A stretch of 64,000 bases of DNA from assembly GCF_000001735.4 (NCBI RefSeq), contig NC_003070.9, forward strand, positions 5,146,001 through 5,210,000, in the 5' to 3' direction. Shown here in pieces: positions 12,145-22,612 of the stretch. Made by a program: the position numbers and the translations under genes. Under the pieces are notes generated by a model. It saw only the letters and a list, made by a program, of their open reading frames with translations, had not been told where the DNA came from and made no database searches. Source of the DNA: Arabidopsis thaliana. Its lineage: Eukaryota > Streptophyta > Magnoliopsida > Brassicales > Brassicaceae. The stretch's first letter is position 1. The number at the start of each line of letters is the position of its first letter.

Positions 12145-13333
12145 GATGAAGCTTCTAAAATACTTTTGATTACTTGTTTTTGAAAGTGTTTATGCAAATG
12201 CCAATTGTTTATTTTCTATGGAGGTGTACAAAAACTAAAGCATCCCCCTTCGCTTATATACACAAACTCGTCACAACATTACAAGAAACCAGATATATAT
12301 GTATGACTTTTTCAAGAATTAAACATATATAAAATCAAAATCAGATTTTACTTAAAATATATGTGCTGTAGAGTTTGGATTAAATCTTGTTTGTCTTTTT
12401 TGTATACAGATGTAACGTTACCACTAAAAAATGTGACGTTCGAATTTATAATAAAAATGACCAACAAATATTTTGCATGCCATCCATTGTGCTGAAAACT
12501 ATCAAATTATTATATATGGTCGGAACAAATTTTTGGGATTTGCTGGCCGGTTGAATTGGAATGGTTAGTGTTCCTCACGTTAATCAGATTTACAATTTAC
12601 AAACACTTAGGGAAAACAGTTGGAAATAAACCAACTATTTGGGAACATACTTATCTATTTGTTAAAAATGTTGTACAAAGCAGAAAAATATTACAATATT
12701 TGCGATAAAAGCTTAACCCATGAGGGAATGCAGTTACAAAAAGTGGAGATATATGTATCACAGATTGATAATTAGATAAACAGCGAGTAAAGGGGAAAAA
12801 AAAGACCTGAGCGAAAGAGACGGACAAAAAAAAGAAGTAGGTGAAACTTCGACCGTTTTGGGTTATTTAATGCTACTCAACGTCATAGTGATACTGGTAG
12901 TCCACACGTGTGGTCTATGTGTCATCATCTCTATTCCCACTCTTCGCTTTAGGTTATTTGCCATACTTTGTGTTATCTAACTATTGATCTTAGAATTAGG
13001 GTTATTAACTTATTTGAAAATATTAAAATCTCTTATGTTACTGTGTACCACTGCACCGGCCTTTTTGTAATACTTTTGGATTATCTCGCTTGACCTAGAT
13101 CCCCAACTATTTCCGGATAAGTTTGGGCTCATACCAGATTGTACAAGTACGTATTAAATAAACGAACATCATGGTGACTAAAAAGAAAGACAAAAAAAAA
13201 ACGAACAACAATACTTTTATAAATAAACGTTGGACATACAACACCATGATGATATTAATATCATGTACGAGATGGACACACATTAATTAAGATAAATAAA
13301 AGGAGGATGTGATGATGATTAAGCATCGATCCA
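12145..13333. other. Spacer between MLP genes 3 and 4
   Basis: Non-coding, with the gene 3 promoter and module copy 3 at 12855-12931, then the 3' flank of gene 4. The gene 4 flank lacks the CCGCCATTATTAT words found after genes 1 to 3, consistent with gene 4 being the most diverged copy. Confidence 0.6.
12855..12931 (-). promoter_or_regulatory. Conserved MLP upstream module, copy 3
   Basis: It repeats the block GTTTTGGGTTATTTAATG, GTCATAGTGATACTGG, TCCACACGTGTGG and TATGTGTCATCAT in the same order as copies 1 and 2. The 12-bp palindrome CCACACGTGTGG is at 12902-12913, about 0.76 kb upstream of gene 3. Its survival while the sequence around it has drifted argues for selection. Confidence 0.6.
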
Positions 13334-13992
13334 TCATTCCTGGTTTTGGAGGATGTGGTCGTCCATGTGAGCAATCATCTGTTCCACGAACTTCATGAAT
13401 TCGATGGGCTCTGGGGAGTCTTCGGTGCGTTTCTCCCAGACCATAGTAATTTTGCAGACGCAGCCATCTTTGGACTCGGGGATGAAATGTAACGTCGTGA
13501 CATAAACCTTGAGGACCTCCATGACGTGACCATCGAGTCCATTGATCGTCACCGCCATATTCTCGTCGTCCATCTCTATCCTCTCCTTCAATACTTCCTC
13601 TTTCCCATCTTCACCACACACGCAAACACCACAAGATTGTATACTAATCAACATACACATTTATATCTAACCATAACCAAACCCTACTTTTCCATGTTAA
13701 AACAAATAACTTGTAAGGGAAACTCATGAATATCACATATAGCTAGGTGTACCCTTTAAGTCATTTGTATCATTATATAAAGAGAAAAAGAGTATAAATA
13801 CGAACCACGAGTGTAGTTCCAGATTTTGATGGTGCCGTGAGAGTCCCAATCGCCGTCATGGACGGTGACACCTTGGATGAGGTGGCCGATAGCTTCAGGG
13901 ACGAGGTGGTTCTCGCTCCTCCACCTCTTATAGTGTTTCTCCGCCGATCCCTTAAGAGGCACATCCGTCACGTATGTTCCCGACATCGCCAT
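13334..13992 (-). CDS. MLP-like protein, Bet v 1 family (array gene 4)
   Basis: Exons 13992-13806 and 13608-13334 with a 197-bp intron give 153 residues, two fewer than genes 1 to 3 because the second exon ends at HILQNQE. The junction codon is split G|AT and rebuilds TRDGKEEV, which fixes the splice sites. It is the most diverged copy: VTTLHFIPESKDGCVCKITMVWEKR and EFMKFVEQMIAHMDDH. No copy of the upstream module of genes 1 to 3 is found to its right. A TATA box (ctttatatag) lies at about 14106-14115. Probably At1g14960. The leader contains an alternating TG/CG tract at 14021-14045. Confidence 0.93.
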
Positions 13993-14020
13993 TGATGAAT
14001 CAATTAGCTTTGGATTGTTT

Positions 14021-14045
14021 TTTGTGTGTGTGTGCGCGCGCGCGC
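14021..14045. repeat. (TG)n(CG)n alternating purine-pyrimidine tract
   Basis: About 25 bp of TG repeats passing into CG repeats, located just upstream of the MLP gene 4 start codon (13992), probably in its leader or core promoter. Such tracts can adopt Z-form DNA; CG dinucleotide runs are unusual for this AT-rich region. Confidence 0.8.
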
Positions 14046-14665
14046 TTTGACTTTTGAGTGCTTTTATTCCTGTTTTCTGATGCAAATACTATGATCTCTC
14101 CCTTCCTTTATATAGACAAGCTCAACACCAAGCTACGTTAACAAGGAAACTATTACCAAAATTTTTATACGGCTTTTAAATTGTTGACGGTTCATATATT
14201 ATAAACAATTATAGTCACGTATTGATATATATATATATGCTATATGATCATGTGTTCAGTTAGCTAAATTAATCAGTTAATATGTTGATTGTTATAATTT
14301 TCATCCTTAGAAATTCGTTATAGAATTTTTTTTACTAGTACCCTTTAGATGGAAAAATTTACACCCTTAGAAATGATTAGCTAATATTCTAATATTAATG
14401 CAATCATTTCACACCATATATCAAATTGTGGATTATTCAACATGCTTAGAAAAATAATTGCGTATATTCTTGTCTCTCACAATATCACTAAATTTGTATT
14501 TTTAATGAACCGCGAATACTAGTTATACAATATAAAAACAGATGCCAGCCATTTGCTGACTCACACAAATTTTTCAAAAAGATTAGTCAATTGAGTAATG
14601 TCGTATATCAATCGAAAAAGAGATTTTAGAAAAAAAAGTAAGTTGAGAATGTTAAAAATCATTCA

Positions 14666-14668
<3 letters not shown>

Positions 14669-14696
<28 letters not shown>
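14669..14696. repeat. (TA)n microsatellite
   Basis: A run of about thirteen TA units in AT-rich intergenic DNA, likely length-polymorphic between accessions. Confidence 0.85.
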
Positions 14697-15141
14697 GTCA
14701 TATTTAGATTAAATAGGACTCAATCATTACATTATAAGTCAACATCATAATTAGTTTTAAAGTTGAAATAACCATATATACTAAGACCAGAAATATATGT
14801 TCAAAGTTAAATATTTGAAATAATTAAACTAAGTCCTTCTTTCAAGTTAAACTAAGATCAATAATAGAGGGGTATCTCGATACTGAATTATTGATGATCT
14901 CATGTAAGATCTTTTGACATTGAATTCGGAAATTAATAATGGCACATGCATTCGGATGATATAACTTTTTTAAGTAAACATTGAAATAATAAACAACTTC
15001 AAACGTTCAGATGTAAAAAACAATAAAAATAAAAAAAAAACAAAAAAACAATACAAAGGCCCAATTGTTAAAGGCAAAGGCCCAAGCTCATCATAAAACA
15101 GGTAACACTAAACCGGGTTTTTTTCAGAACCCCGAAATAGT

Positions 15142-15162
15142 TGTGGTTAAGGCTTAACCACA
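15142..15162. repeat. 21-bp palindrome
   Basis: Arms TGTGGTTAAG (15142-15151) and CTTAACCACA (15153-15162) are perfect reverse complements around one G. A partial repeat of the arm (ataaccac) follows at about 15173-15180. The TGGTTA core resembles GT-element sites, but function is unknown. Confidence 0.7.
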
Positions 15163-16084
15163 CTATAAGTCTATAACCACCATCGACGGCGAGGTTAATG
15201 ACCACTTACGTAAGCAGACTAGCAGAGTCACGAAGATGTATACTCATTCAAATGTGAGCATGATGGCAGTGACACAAAAGTAGCGAGAGATACTAAACAA
15301 GGATTGATTAGCATTTAGTCCCCCTCCTTCCCTAATAAGATATGGTTCAGAACAAAAGCATGCAAAAGCGTCAAGGTGCACAATAAAGAGTCTCAATTGC
15401 GTACCAATCATATTCCAATTCATAGCCCTTCTTCAATAGAACTTATAGAGCTATGTAATCTGGCATGCCAACTGTGGAATAAGCATGTAGGTTCATGTGT
15501 TAATCAAGCGCATACAAAGCGAGAGTGGCCATTTTTAACAAGACGAATATTATTCAAGATCTTATTACTAAACATGGTTCTAGCTTCTAGGCCTTGTTTT
15601 CGTAGGAAACTAAAATGACAGACAGTAAAAAACATTGGACTCACCACATTCACTTGGAAGAACCATAAGAAAGATAATATTTAAAATGAAATGTAAACAA
15701 GATTAAACCAAAAAGGAACCAATCAATGTACAAATTTTTTTGGCAGCTCTCTTCTCCCCTATGATCTACATTTATTTATGGGCAAACCCAACACTAGACC
15801 ACCAACTATACAAAACTCAAAAAACTTTTCAAACTGCAAAACACAAATGAACATCCAAATGCTATCCTCTCCGCCCAGAAACAAACGTGGGAACTAATCT
15901 CAGTTTCTCGTGTTAGATACATCAGCTTCAATGTGTTAAAAAATCTCCCCCAAGAAGAATGCTTGGGAAGTCCTCTCTGTCTCGCTCTCGCTCTGTTTGG
16001 ATGCGGATGTGGCCAAAGAATTGAAAGAATTAGCAACACATGTAAATAAAAGAATGCACAAGAAGAATCCAGTAAAAGAATGTG

Positions 16085-18917
16085 TCAGGTGGCTGATGCT
16101 GTTGTTTTGTTCTTCCGGCACATACAATCAGGACAAGGGAATATGTAAATGGAGTCACTTGATCGTTTCAGCTCAAACCCCTTGGAGTCACTATGGGACC
16201 TCATACTTAGCATTTGCCGTTTAAAACTTTTCCATCTGCCGTAATATCAGAAACAACCATTGAGGGATCAACCAGATATTATTAACCAAAAAAGCATGTT
16301 TGTAGGTGGAAGAGGTTAGAGTTCTTACCCCAACTTGGGATTGTCAAAGAGTACGGCTAACTTTCGCTTGTCTGGCTGAATCGTCTTTGAATGTCCTCCA
16401 AACAAATACCTCCGATGCCCCATGAGGAAATGAGGGAAGTTTCCACCTTGTGTTGTCACAAATACCTCACTGTGGAGACACACCGTGTAATCTATTGCAG
16501 CCATTCTCGAGGAGAAGTTCTAAACACAGACACATAAGTTTACAAGTCAGAAAGGACTCATCCTGGATGAACAAACAGTGGAAAATCGTAGAAACCTTAA
16601 AAGGAGCCAGGTCTTCCTCAGAAGCAAGCATCTCCTTTGTCTGTAGATTAGGGAACATCTCGAGTAGTGGGGCCATAGTTCTATTTGCGCTATATATCGG
16701 GCCAGCGGCAAGGAATATATATGTACTTTTGTTGAAGCCCATTCCTCTAAGCATCAAACCGACCTGATAGGTTTACAAGAACGAAAATTGAACCAATATC
16801 AGCAAGTTAATCTACTCACATGCTCAAGGGTTTGCACAACTACTCTGATTATTCCACAGCAGTGTCCATGGATAAATAATATACAACAATATTCTCGTAA
16901 CACTAATACTTAATATAGACCACAATCGTGGATAAGTAGAGTAATGTCCAGGTTCTAAAGTATTTATGCTTACCTCTAAAGGAGTTAAAGGGCATTTCCC
17001 ATTGAGCCTGTTAGCTCCTGGTCGTATCACACGGCCCGGTTTTGTGAACTTCCCTTTCCATCCTCGTTCTCTAGCGGCAATCATGTCTTGTTTTTCTTGG
17101 TCTCCACCATCAAATACACAACAAGAGAACGCAACCATATCCTGCAACATGTTCTTATAGTGTATTATATCTCTCACCTTAGATACAGATCTGTTTTCAG
17201 AATAATCAGCCATGATAAAGGGACAAGTGAAAGATTCCTGATGCGTTTCTTCTTTACAGGTTACAAACCTCTTCAAAACGAAGATGCACAGAAACGTATT
17301 TCCCGGCGTTGTTTGCACTAAGACCCTTCATTTTGTTCACCAATGTTTCTCCTTGGGTCAGTATGGGTTTTGAAAATCGCAAGGCTACATTATTCGCCAA
17401 ACATCTAAATCTCTGGACAGCTCGAGGAGCATCAAACGAAAGTCTATTTGCAAATGGGGAAATTCTTATAACCCTGTGCCGTCAAAAGACAACAAACAAT
17501 TCAAAATCAGTGTAGTATAACAGAATAAAGAGCCCCTTACACAAAAACAAGACAGCTTATTATGGAAACTAAAGTTTATTAGTTAGCAAAAGAGGTGTGA
17601 CTCACTTTTCTTCAAGCAGCTTTGGCAGGACTGAGTCCCGGTAATAGGAGGTGGGTGCCCATGCTTTAACTCTGAAGTTGTAGACATTTGTCAAGTTATA
17701 GTCAAAACGCTCCATCAAGTATTCAGGAACTGTATCGACCACCCGCACATCATTTGCTAAGGTATCGATAAAGTACTCTTCATCATAGATGTCCCCAAAT
17801 TTACTGCAAGGAAAACCTTTTTTCAGAAAGTAGTTGAAACAGGGATGGCTTTGCTTAAATTTATAACACCAGGAGAAGATAAGAAAACAAATATCCGAAA
17901 CCTCGGATCTTTCCATATGCTGTGATAGTGAAAGTTGGGAATTACAAGGGTCGCATTAAGGTAGCCTGCCACAGCAACCGCATTGCATATCTAAGTAAAA
18001 CATGGAATAGACAAGTCAACAGCTTCACCTTTGACAAGTTTGCCAGACAATAGCAAGAAAGGCTTGTGTGAAAAAAATCAATTTGATGTAAGATGATTAA
18101 CCTACCGAAGTCCGCTGCTGATTCAAGCCTCCATTTGCCTCAATAAATATGAAACCATTTGACACAGGTAAAACTACAATTGTTAACACAAACAACAACA
18201 AGAAAGCCTAATTGATTCAACTTATTACTTAGGACAAAGAACACTAACGAAGAAACTAGGAGAACAATGTAAAATACCTCCAGTAGACATGTTCACACAT
18301 GGCTTCCATTCTACACCTTTATAGGAACGCTTCCAAATTGTTGATATCTTAAATGAATACAATTGCATTGACGATACATGACAAATGGGAACAAGAAAAG
18401 AACAGAGATCAATCTATGTTCAACATTGTTATACGTTCTCCTAGATATTATACTCTAATTGGATCAATCTATGTTCGACAATGGCCACATTCTCAAAACG
18501 ATATCACAAGCGGGATAAAACGGAGGCAAACCTCACCGCATCAGCCGTGGTATTATCGGCTTCAATCTCGCCGCGAAGCCTAGCGTAAACCTGAGGGCTC
18601 CGGTAGACGGATCCCGGAGCAGGACGGCGGTGGATAATGGGAGAGGCATCAAACGACGCCGCGTGTAGGTGAAAAAGCATACAGGAGATGTAGATGATAG
18701 GAGCGAAAAGGAGAATTCCCTGACGCCGGAGAAGAACAGATAAAATGATCCATGAGAGACGGTGAGCGACGTTCCGACTTTGCTGTTGCCCGGAGACAGA
18801 GGAGGATTTCGACCGGCTCCGGCAGAGATGAGGAGATGTTGGCGGAGAAGGAGTAGTGTGATCGCTTCCCGGAAGCCGATTTTGAATCGACAGATCTCTC
18901 TCCACCTGGGAAATCAT
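16085..18917 (-). CDS. O-fucosyltransferase family protein
   Basis: Ten exons (18917-18537, 18347-18278, 18173-18106, 17990-17902, 17803-17606, 17473-17269, 17141-16974, 16763-16596, 16519-16329, 16235-16085) keep phase and give 562 residues. It is a type II Golgi-type membrane protein: a basic Ser-rich cytosolic tail, then a hydrophobic signal anchor near residues 53-83 (WIILSVLL… [14 protein letters not shown]). The luminal part shows the plant GT106/O-FucT signature [17 protein letters not shown] followed by [16 protein letters not shown], then [15 protein letters not shown], and the C-terminal motif [18 protein letters not shown]. Target polysaccharide or protein is unknown. The start is the first in-frame ATG at 18917. 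A three-codon upstream ORF (ATG GCG TAG, 18960-18952) lies 35 bp before it if the leader extends that far. Probably At1g14970. Confidence 0.92.
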
Positions 18918-19929
18918 TGTTTCCCTGCTCTCTCTCTCTCTTCTCAATGCGCTACGCCATTAACGATATAATGCATTGCTTGTAACAATGGCAGGTGGCA
19001 AACGCCGATTGAACGGATTTATCCCGGCGGCGAAACTGTGAGTGAAGTAAGCAAAAGAGAGAGAAATTTTATTTATGTTATGTATGTATGCGCTCGTGCG
19101 GTGGAAGCATGATCGATTAATCACATGTACTTGAGTATTTATTTGGCTTTTCTTATGTGTTATAGTTCTTTAGTCTTTTTCTTTCTTCAATTCTTTGATT
19201 TCAGTTTCTATGGAAAACTATTGTTAAACGTGAGAATTCAATGCATCGGTTTCTACGTATGGTCTAATTTGTATTGGCAGAGAGACTTGTCCAAAAATAG
19301 CAATGAGTTTCATACACATTTTTCAGTTTTTGGTTAGAAAGATGAAATATTTTCAATCAACCAACCTATACTAAATTTGAAGGTGCGACAAGACAATATA
19401 CTACAGTTGTCTTATCATCCAAACGAGTGGGTTAAACAACTGAAAATCCAAAATTAGTAGTTTTCCAACCATTGTGAAAAGGAAATCAAAAGACACAACT
19501 TTCAGAATGCATAGACATGGACCTACTTCTCGACCTGATTCAGTTGTCAATATGTGAAGAAGGAGATGCTATATAAAAAAAGCCATGCGGCCAAATGAGC
19601 TTATTTCTTTTGTTATAGCATGATCATGAATAAGCAAAGTCAACTAAGCTATCGTCTACATTGGCTATTGAAGTTGCTGCCTAAACGTAAACGAAAAGCA
19701 TCCACAGATTACGGAAAAGCACAAAATGAGAAGATGCAACACTTGGGTTATCCATGTGATTGATGCCCATTTGTAAAAATTCAAAGACAGGTTCATAAAG
19801 GTAGATTCAATGATAAACGACAACAAAGTCCAACCACATCTTCAAGATAAACTAATTTATAAATGACTTCTCCTCATAACACAAACACCAACATGAACCC
19901 TCGTGGTTAAGTTGGCAAGCTTAGCCTTT
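18918..19929. other. Spacer between the O-FucT gene and CPN10
   Basis: About 1 kb holding the promoter of the O-fucosyltransferase-like gene (right-hand side of it) and the 3' flank of CPN10. I see no coding region, RNA gene or repeat here. Confidence 0.6.
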
Positions 19930-20654
19930 TCAATCCTCGTGCAAAGTTCCCAAAACATCCTCGTCCCGGAAGAGATGGTACCTGCGTCCATCACACAAAC
20001 ACAAAAGTTACTCACTTTGAGTCAAATTCTTCTTCATTTGTAATTTCTTATTCGTTTCTAAAATCAACCCACCAATCAATATGTAAATCTGGTGTTCAAA
20101 TTGGCATTATTAAACATTGATCAAAATGTTTTTAAATCCTCTGTTACAAAATTTTCAATATCTTCACAGTCTTACAAGTAATTCCCTTAGTTCCATCCAT
20201 TAATCTAATTAATGGATAATGATTCCTGAACATGATTAGCTAAACATAAAGGTTCAATTAGATCAGATCAGAATTTTATCAGAATATTAGGGCAATAATA
20301 AGAAAGAAGCGGGTTTAACTTACTCGTTCTCGCCGAGCTTGACCTGTGTACCACCGTACTCTGGAAGAAGAACAGTGTCGCCTTCCTTCACAGAGACCGG
20401 AATCAATTTCCCGTCCTTATCCCTTGATCCAGGTCCAACAGCTATCACCTTGCCTGAGTTCAGCTGCAATCACCCAAAAATATGTTTATTTTTCAGATCT
20501 AAGAGGCGAAAATCAGAAGAATCAAATCGTGAAATCAAAGCTCTTTTACCTTGGAGGATTTCTCAGGTAGGAGAATGCCGCTTTCGGTTTTAGCGGGCTG
20601 GATGACTCTCTGCACCAAGATGCGGTTGAACGTTGGGATCAGACGCTTCATCAT
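19930..20654 (-). CDS. CPN10: Mitochondrial chaperonin 10 (GroES-type co-chaperonin)
   Basis: Three exons (20654-20550, 20463-20324, 19981-19930) give 98 residues, the usual size of a single GroES domain. CPN10 forms the heptameric lid of the mitochondrial CPN60 folding chamber. The N-terminus [16 protein letters not shown], the mobile-loop region around [14 protein letters not shown] (about 22-35), the conserved VIAVGPG, and [17 protein letters not shown] are all present. As in other mitochondrial CPN10s there is no long cleaved presequence; the basic N-terminus serves as targeting signal. Both introns fall at conserved positions. The promoter on the right has site II and telo-box elements. 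Confidence 0.97.
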
Positions 20655-21353
20655 TTCTCAATTCTTCTTCTCTCTCAGTTGATGAATCGGAATTTTCTAG
20701 GGTTTCTGAGTTTTTAATTTGGGGCAGAGACACATAAGACGGAAGGTTCTAGATCGTAGGGTTTAGCGCGACAGAAAAAGGCCAAGGGTTTTGGGATTGT
20801 TTGGGCCTATAATATCATACTATTTCTTTAATGGGCCTCACTCATTAAAAAAAACCAGTCGCATTTGTGTTTGTCTAAATAAATTCTTGGAAGTGTTGTA
20901 TGACCTTGCAGCTCAAATGGTTAGTTCCTTCCATGATTCTCTTTGCCAAGTTTTTCAAACTCCATGTACAATCCCATTTCATATACCACATCCAGAATGA
21001 GATGTTTATTTTCGGCAGATTTTTCGTGGAATGAAATCTTGACCTTTCTTTTATCAAACGTCTCTGCTGATGATGGAAAGCTTCTTGCTCTGTCAGTTTT
21101 CCCCATTTCTTTCAAGGTGGTAACCAAAGTTTTTCCCCGGATTGTTGCTTTGCTATGCTATATGTTTATTACATTGTGCCTCTGCGGGAATTACATGCTC
21201 TTAATTTTCAGAGTACAAATCTGAATAATCCATGTAAGCCAATGGTACGGTTCCGGACTTATACAAACACCATACAAATGTTCCAAGATACCAGGATTCG
21301 AATTTGCTATAACAAGATTAGGCACAAAGCTGAAACAAAGAGAGCTGGCGCCA
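20655..21353. other. CPN10 promoter and 3' flank of the next gene
   Basis: The first 200 bp hold the CPN10 leader and promoter. The remainder has an open frame (20943-21224, +) without family resemblance, which I leave uncalled; it is probably the 3' UTR or spacer of the convergently oriented small gene at 21354-22151. Confidence 0.5.
20757..20837 (-). promoter_or_regulatory. CPN10 promoter with telo-box and two site II elements
   Basis: TAGGGTTT at 20757-20764 and TGGGCC at 20802-20807 and 20832-20837, 100-185 bp upstream of the CPN10 ATG. Site II boxes are TCP targets, and the telo-box/site II pairing is known for nuclear genes of mitochondrial and ribosomal proteins. Confidence 0.7.
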
Positions 21354-22151
21354 CTAGCCACTTCCATCGAGTTGGCCTTGAGATAGAAGGTGAGCCATGT
21401 ATTGCTGCATTCACAATAAAATGAGCTCAATTCTTGGTTCTAACCCCACATGATTCGACAAACATTTCTATCAATGGCACCACAAAGTCAGTACCATCAA
21501 GATTCTAGACTTATGGAAACTGACCTTTACAACACTAAAATATCCGCACCACAGAGATTATCATAAAGAGATTGAAGAAACTTACGGAGTGGTAAACGTA
21601 TGGAGATTTTCCCTGGCGATCAAAATGCTTAGCCATTATGCAGAATTCAACAGGACCCCAATCTTCAGATTCATAGCAATTCCCAAGCGCCGCTTTGTAC
21701 AGCTTTACTCCAATAAACCCCAATCATCAGTTCCACACAGAACTAATCAACTATATAAACTGTAAACGACAACTCAAAATTGTCATCAAGGACAAACCTT
21801 AGCTGTGTCGGTCAAAAGTTCGGTGCCAGCAGGGTAAGATGCATAAAACTGATCTCCCCTGGAATATCCTGCTCTTGTTCTACACAACATTCGAATCAGT
21901 AACATTAAATCAAATTAAACCTGAAGCAGAAACCAAGAGAAGAACCCAGAAATTGAAATCATCTGCGAATTCCGATATTGAAAAGAAAGAACAACCAAAA
22001 GAAGCAAACTGAGATCGGACGAAAGACATTACGTGTTGTTTGTATAGAAGAATGTGAGGGCAGCAGTGAAGCAGTAGAATCCGGCGTAAGAGACAGCCCG
22101 TCGTAGCTTCTGGATCTTTATAACCTCTGAGCAAACATCCAAGATCATCAT
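21354..22151 (-). CDS. Small plant protein of unknown function, one hydrophobic segment
   Basis: Four exons (22151-22033, 21879-21798, 21702-21586, 21404-21354) join in phase to a 122-residue protein. I do not recognise a named domain. Seen: a basic amphipathic stretch (IKIQKLRRAVSYAG) followed by a short hydrophobic segment (FYCFTAALTFFYTN, about 25-38), a middle part with RAGYSRGDQFYASYPAG, then ALGNCYESEDWGPVEFC and a C-terminus QYMAHLLSQGQ. The first ATG of two in tandem is taken. Its promoter carries TGGGCC and GGCCCA (22294-22299, 22322-22327), the pattern of mitochondrial/translation genes, so an organellar membrane role is possible but only inferred. Probably At1g14990. Confidence 0.85.
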
Positions 22152-22612
22152 CTTCACACCTTCGGAAACTCTTTCAGGTATTATATCGAACACCTTGTGA
22201 TCACTTTACCAAACAGAGATGACGAGTAGAAGAAGCATCTCACGAAATTTGCAATTGACAAATTGTAAACGCTTTGTATTGTCCAACTTTTTATGGGCCT
22301 ATCTGACCTTTTTCTCTTTTCGGCCCAATAAAACTTTTAGATTTTATTTCTTTTGGCAACAATAAATTTAAAATAATATACATTATGGAAAATCATCTAC
22401 AAACAAAAACCTTTAAATTAAAAAACTCACATGTTAATGCAATTAGGTTAGTAAGCAAGCACGTCTTGACAAAAATGTTATTGTTACACATTTAAAAATT
22501 CACATGTTATACAAGACAAAACATAAACGTAATGTTTTGCAGTCAAATAATGAAATAAATGAAATAATACAAAGGGATCTTTATGTAAAGGCGTCACCAA
22601 TTAGTGGAAATA
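22152..22612. promoter_or_regulatory. Divergent promoter between the small unknown gene and SCPL50
   Basis: A 461-bp head-to-head interval. Near the left gene are TGGGCC at 22294-22299 and GGCCCA at 22322-22327. The SCPL50 side is AT-rich with no clear TATA box. The two genes could share regulatory DNA. Confidence 0.55.

Larger units (their letters stand above)
13993..16084. other. MLP gene 4 promoter and spacer
   Basis: No gene recognised in 2.1 kb. It contains the promoter of MLP gene 4, a (TA)n run at about 14669-14696, GGCCCA boxes at about 15058-15085, a 21-bp near-perfect palindrome at 15142-15162, and from about 15700 the probable 3' UTR of the O-fucosyltransferase-like gene. Confidence 0.55.

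Noticed and set aside
15376-15618. Plus-strand open frame of 80 codons
   Set aside because: No domain, no splice partner, and it lies in the spacer near the 3' end of the O-fucosyltransferase-like gene.
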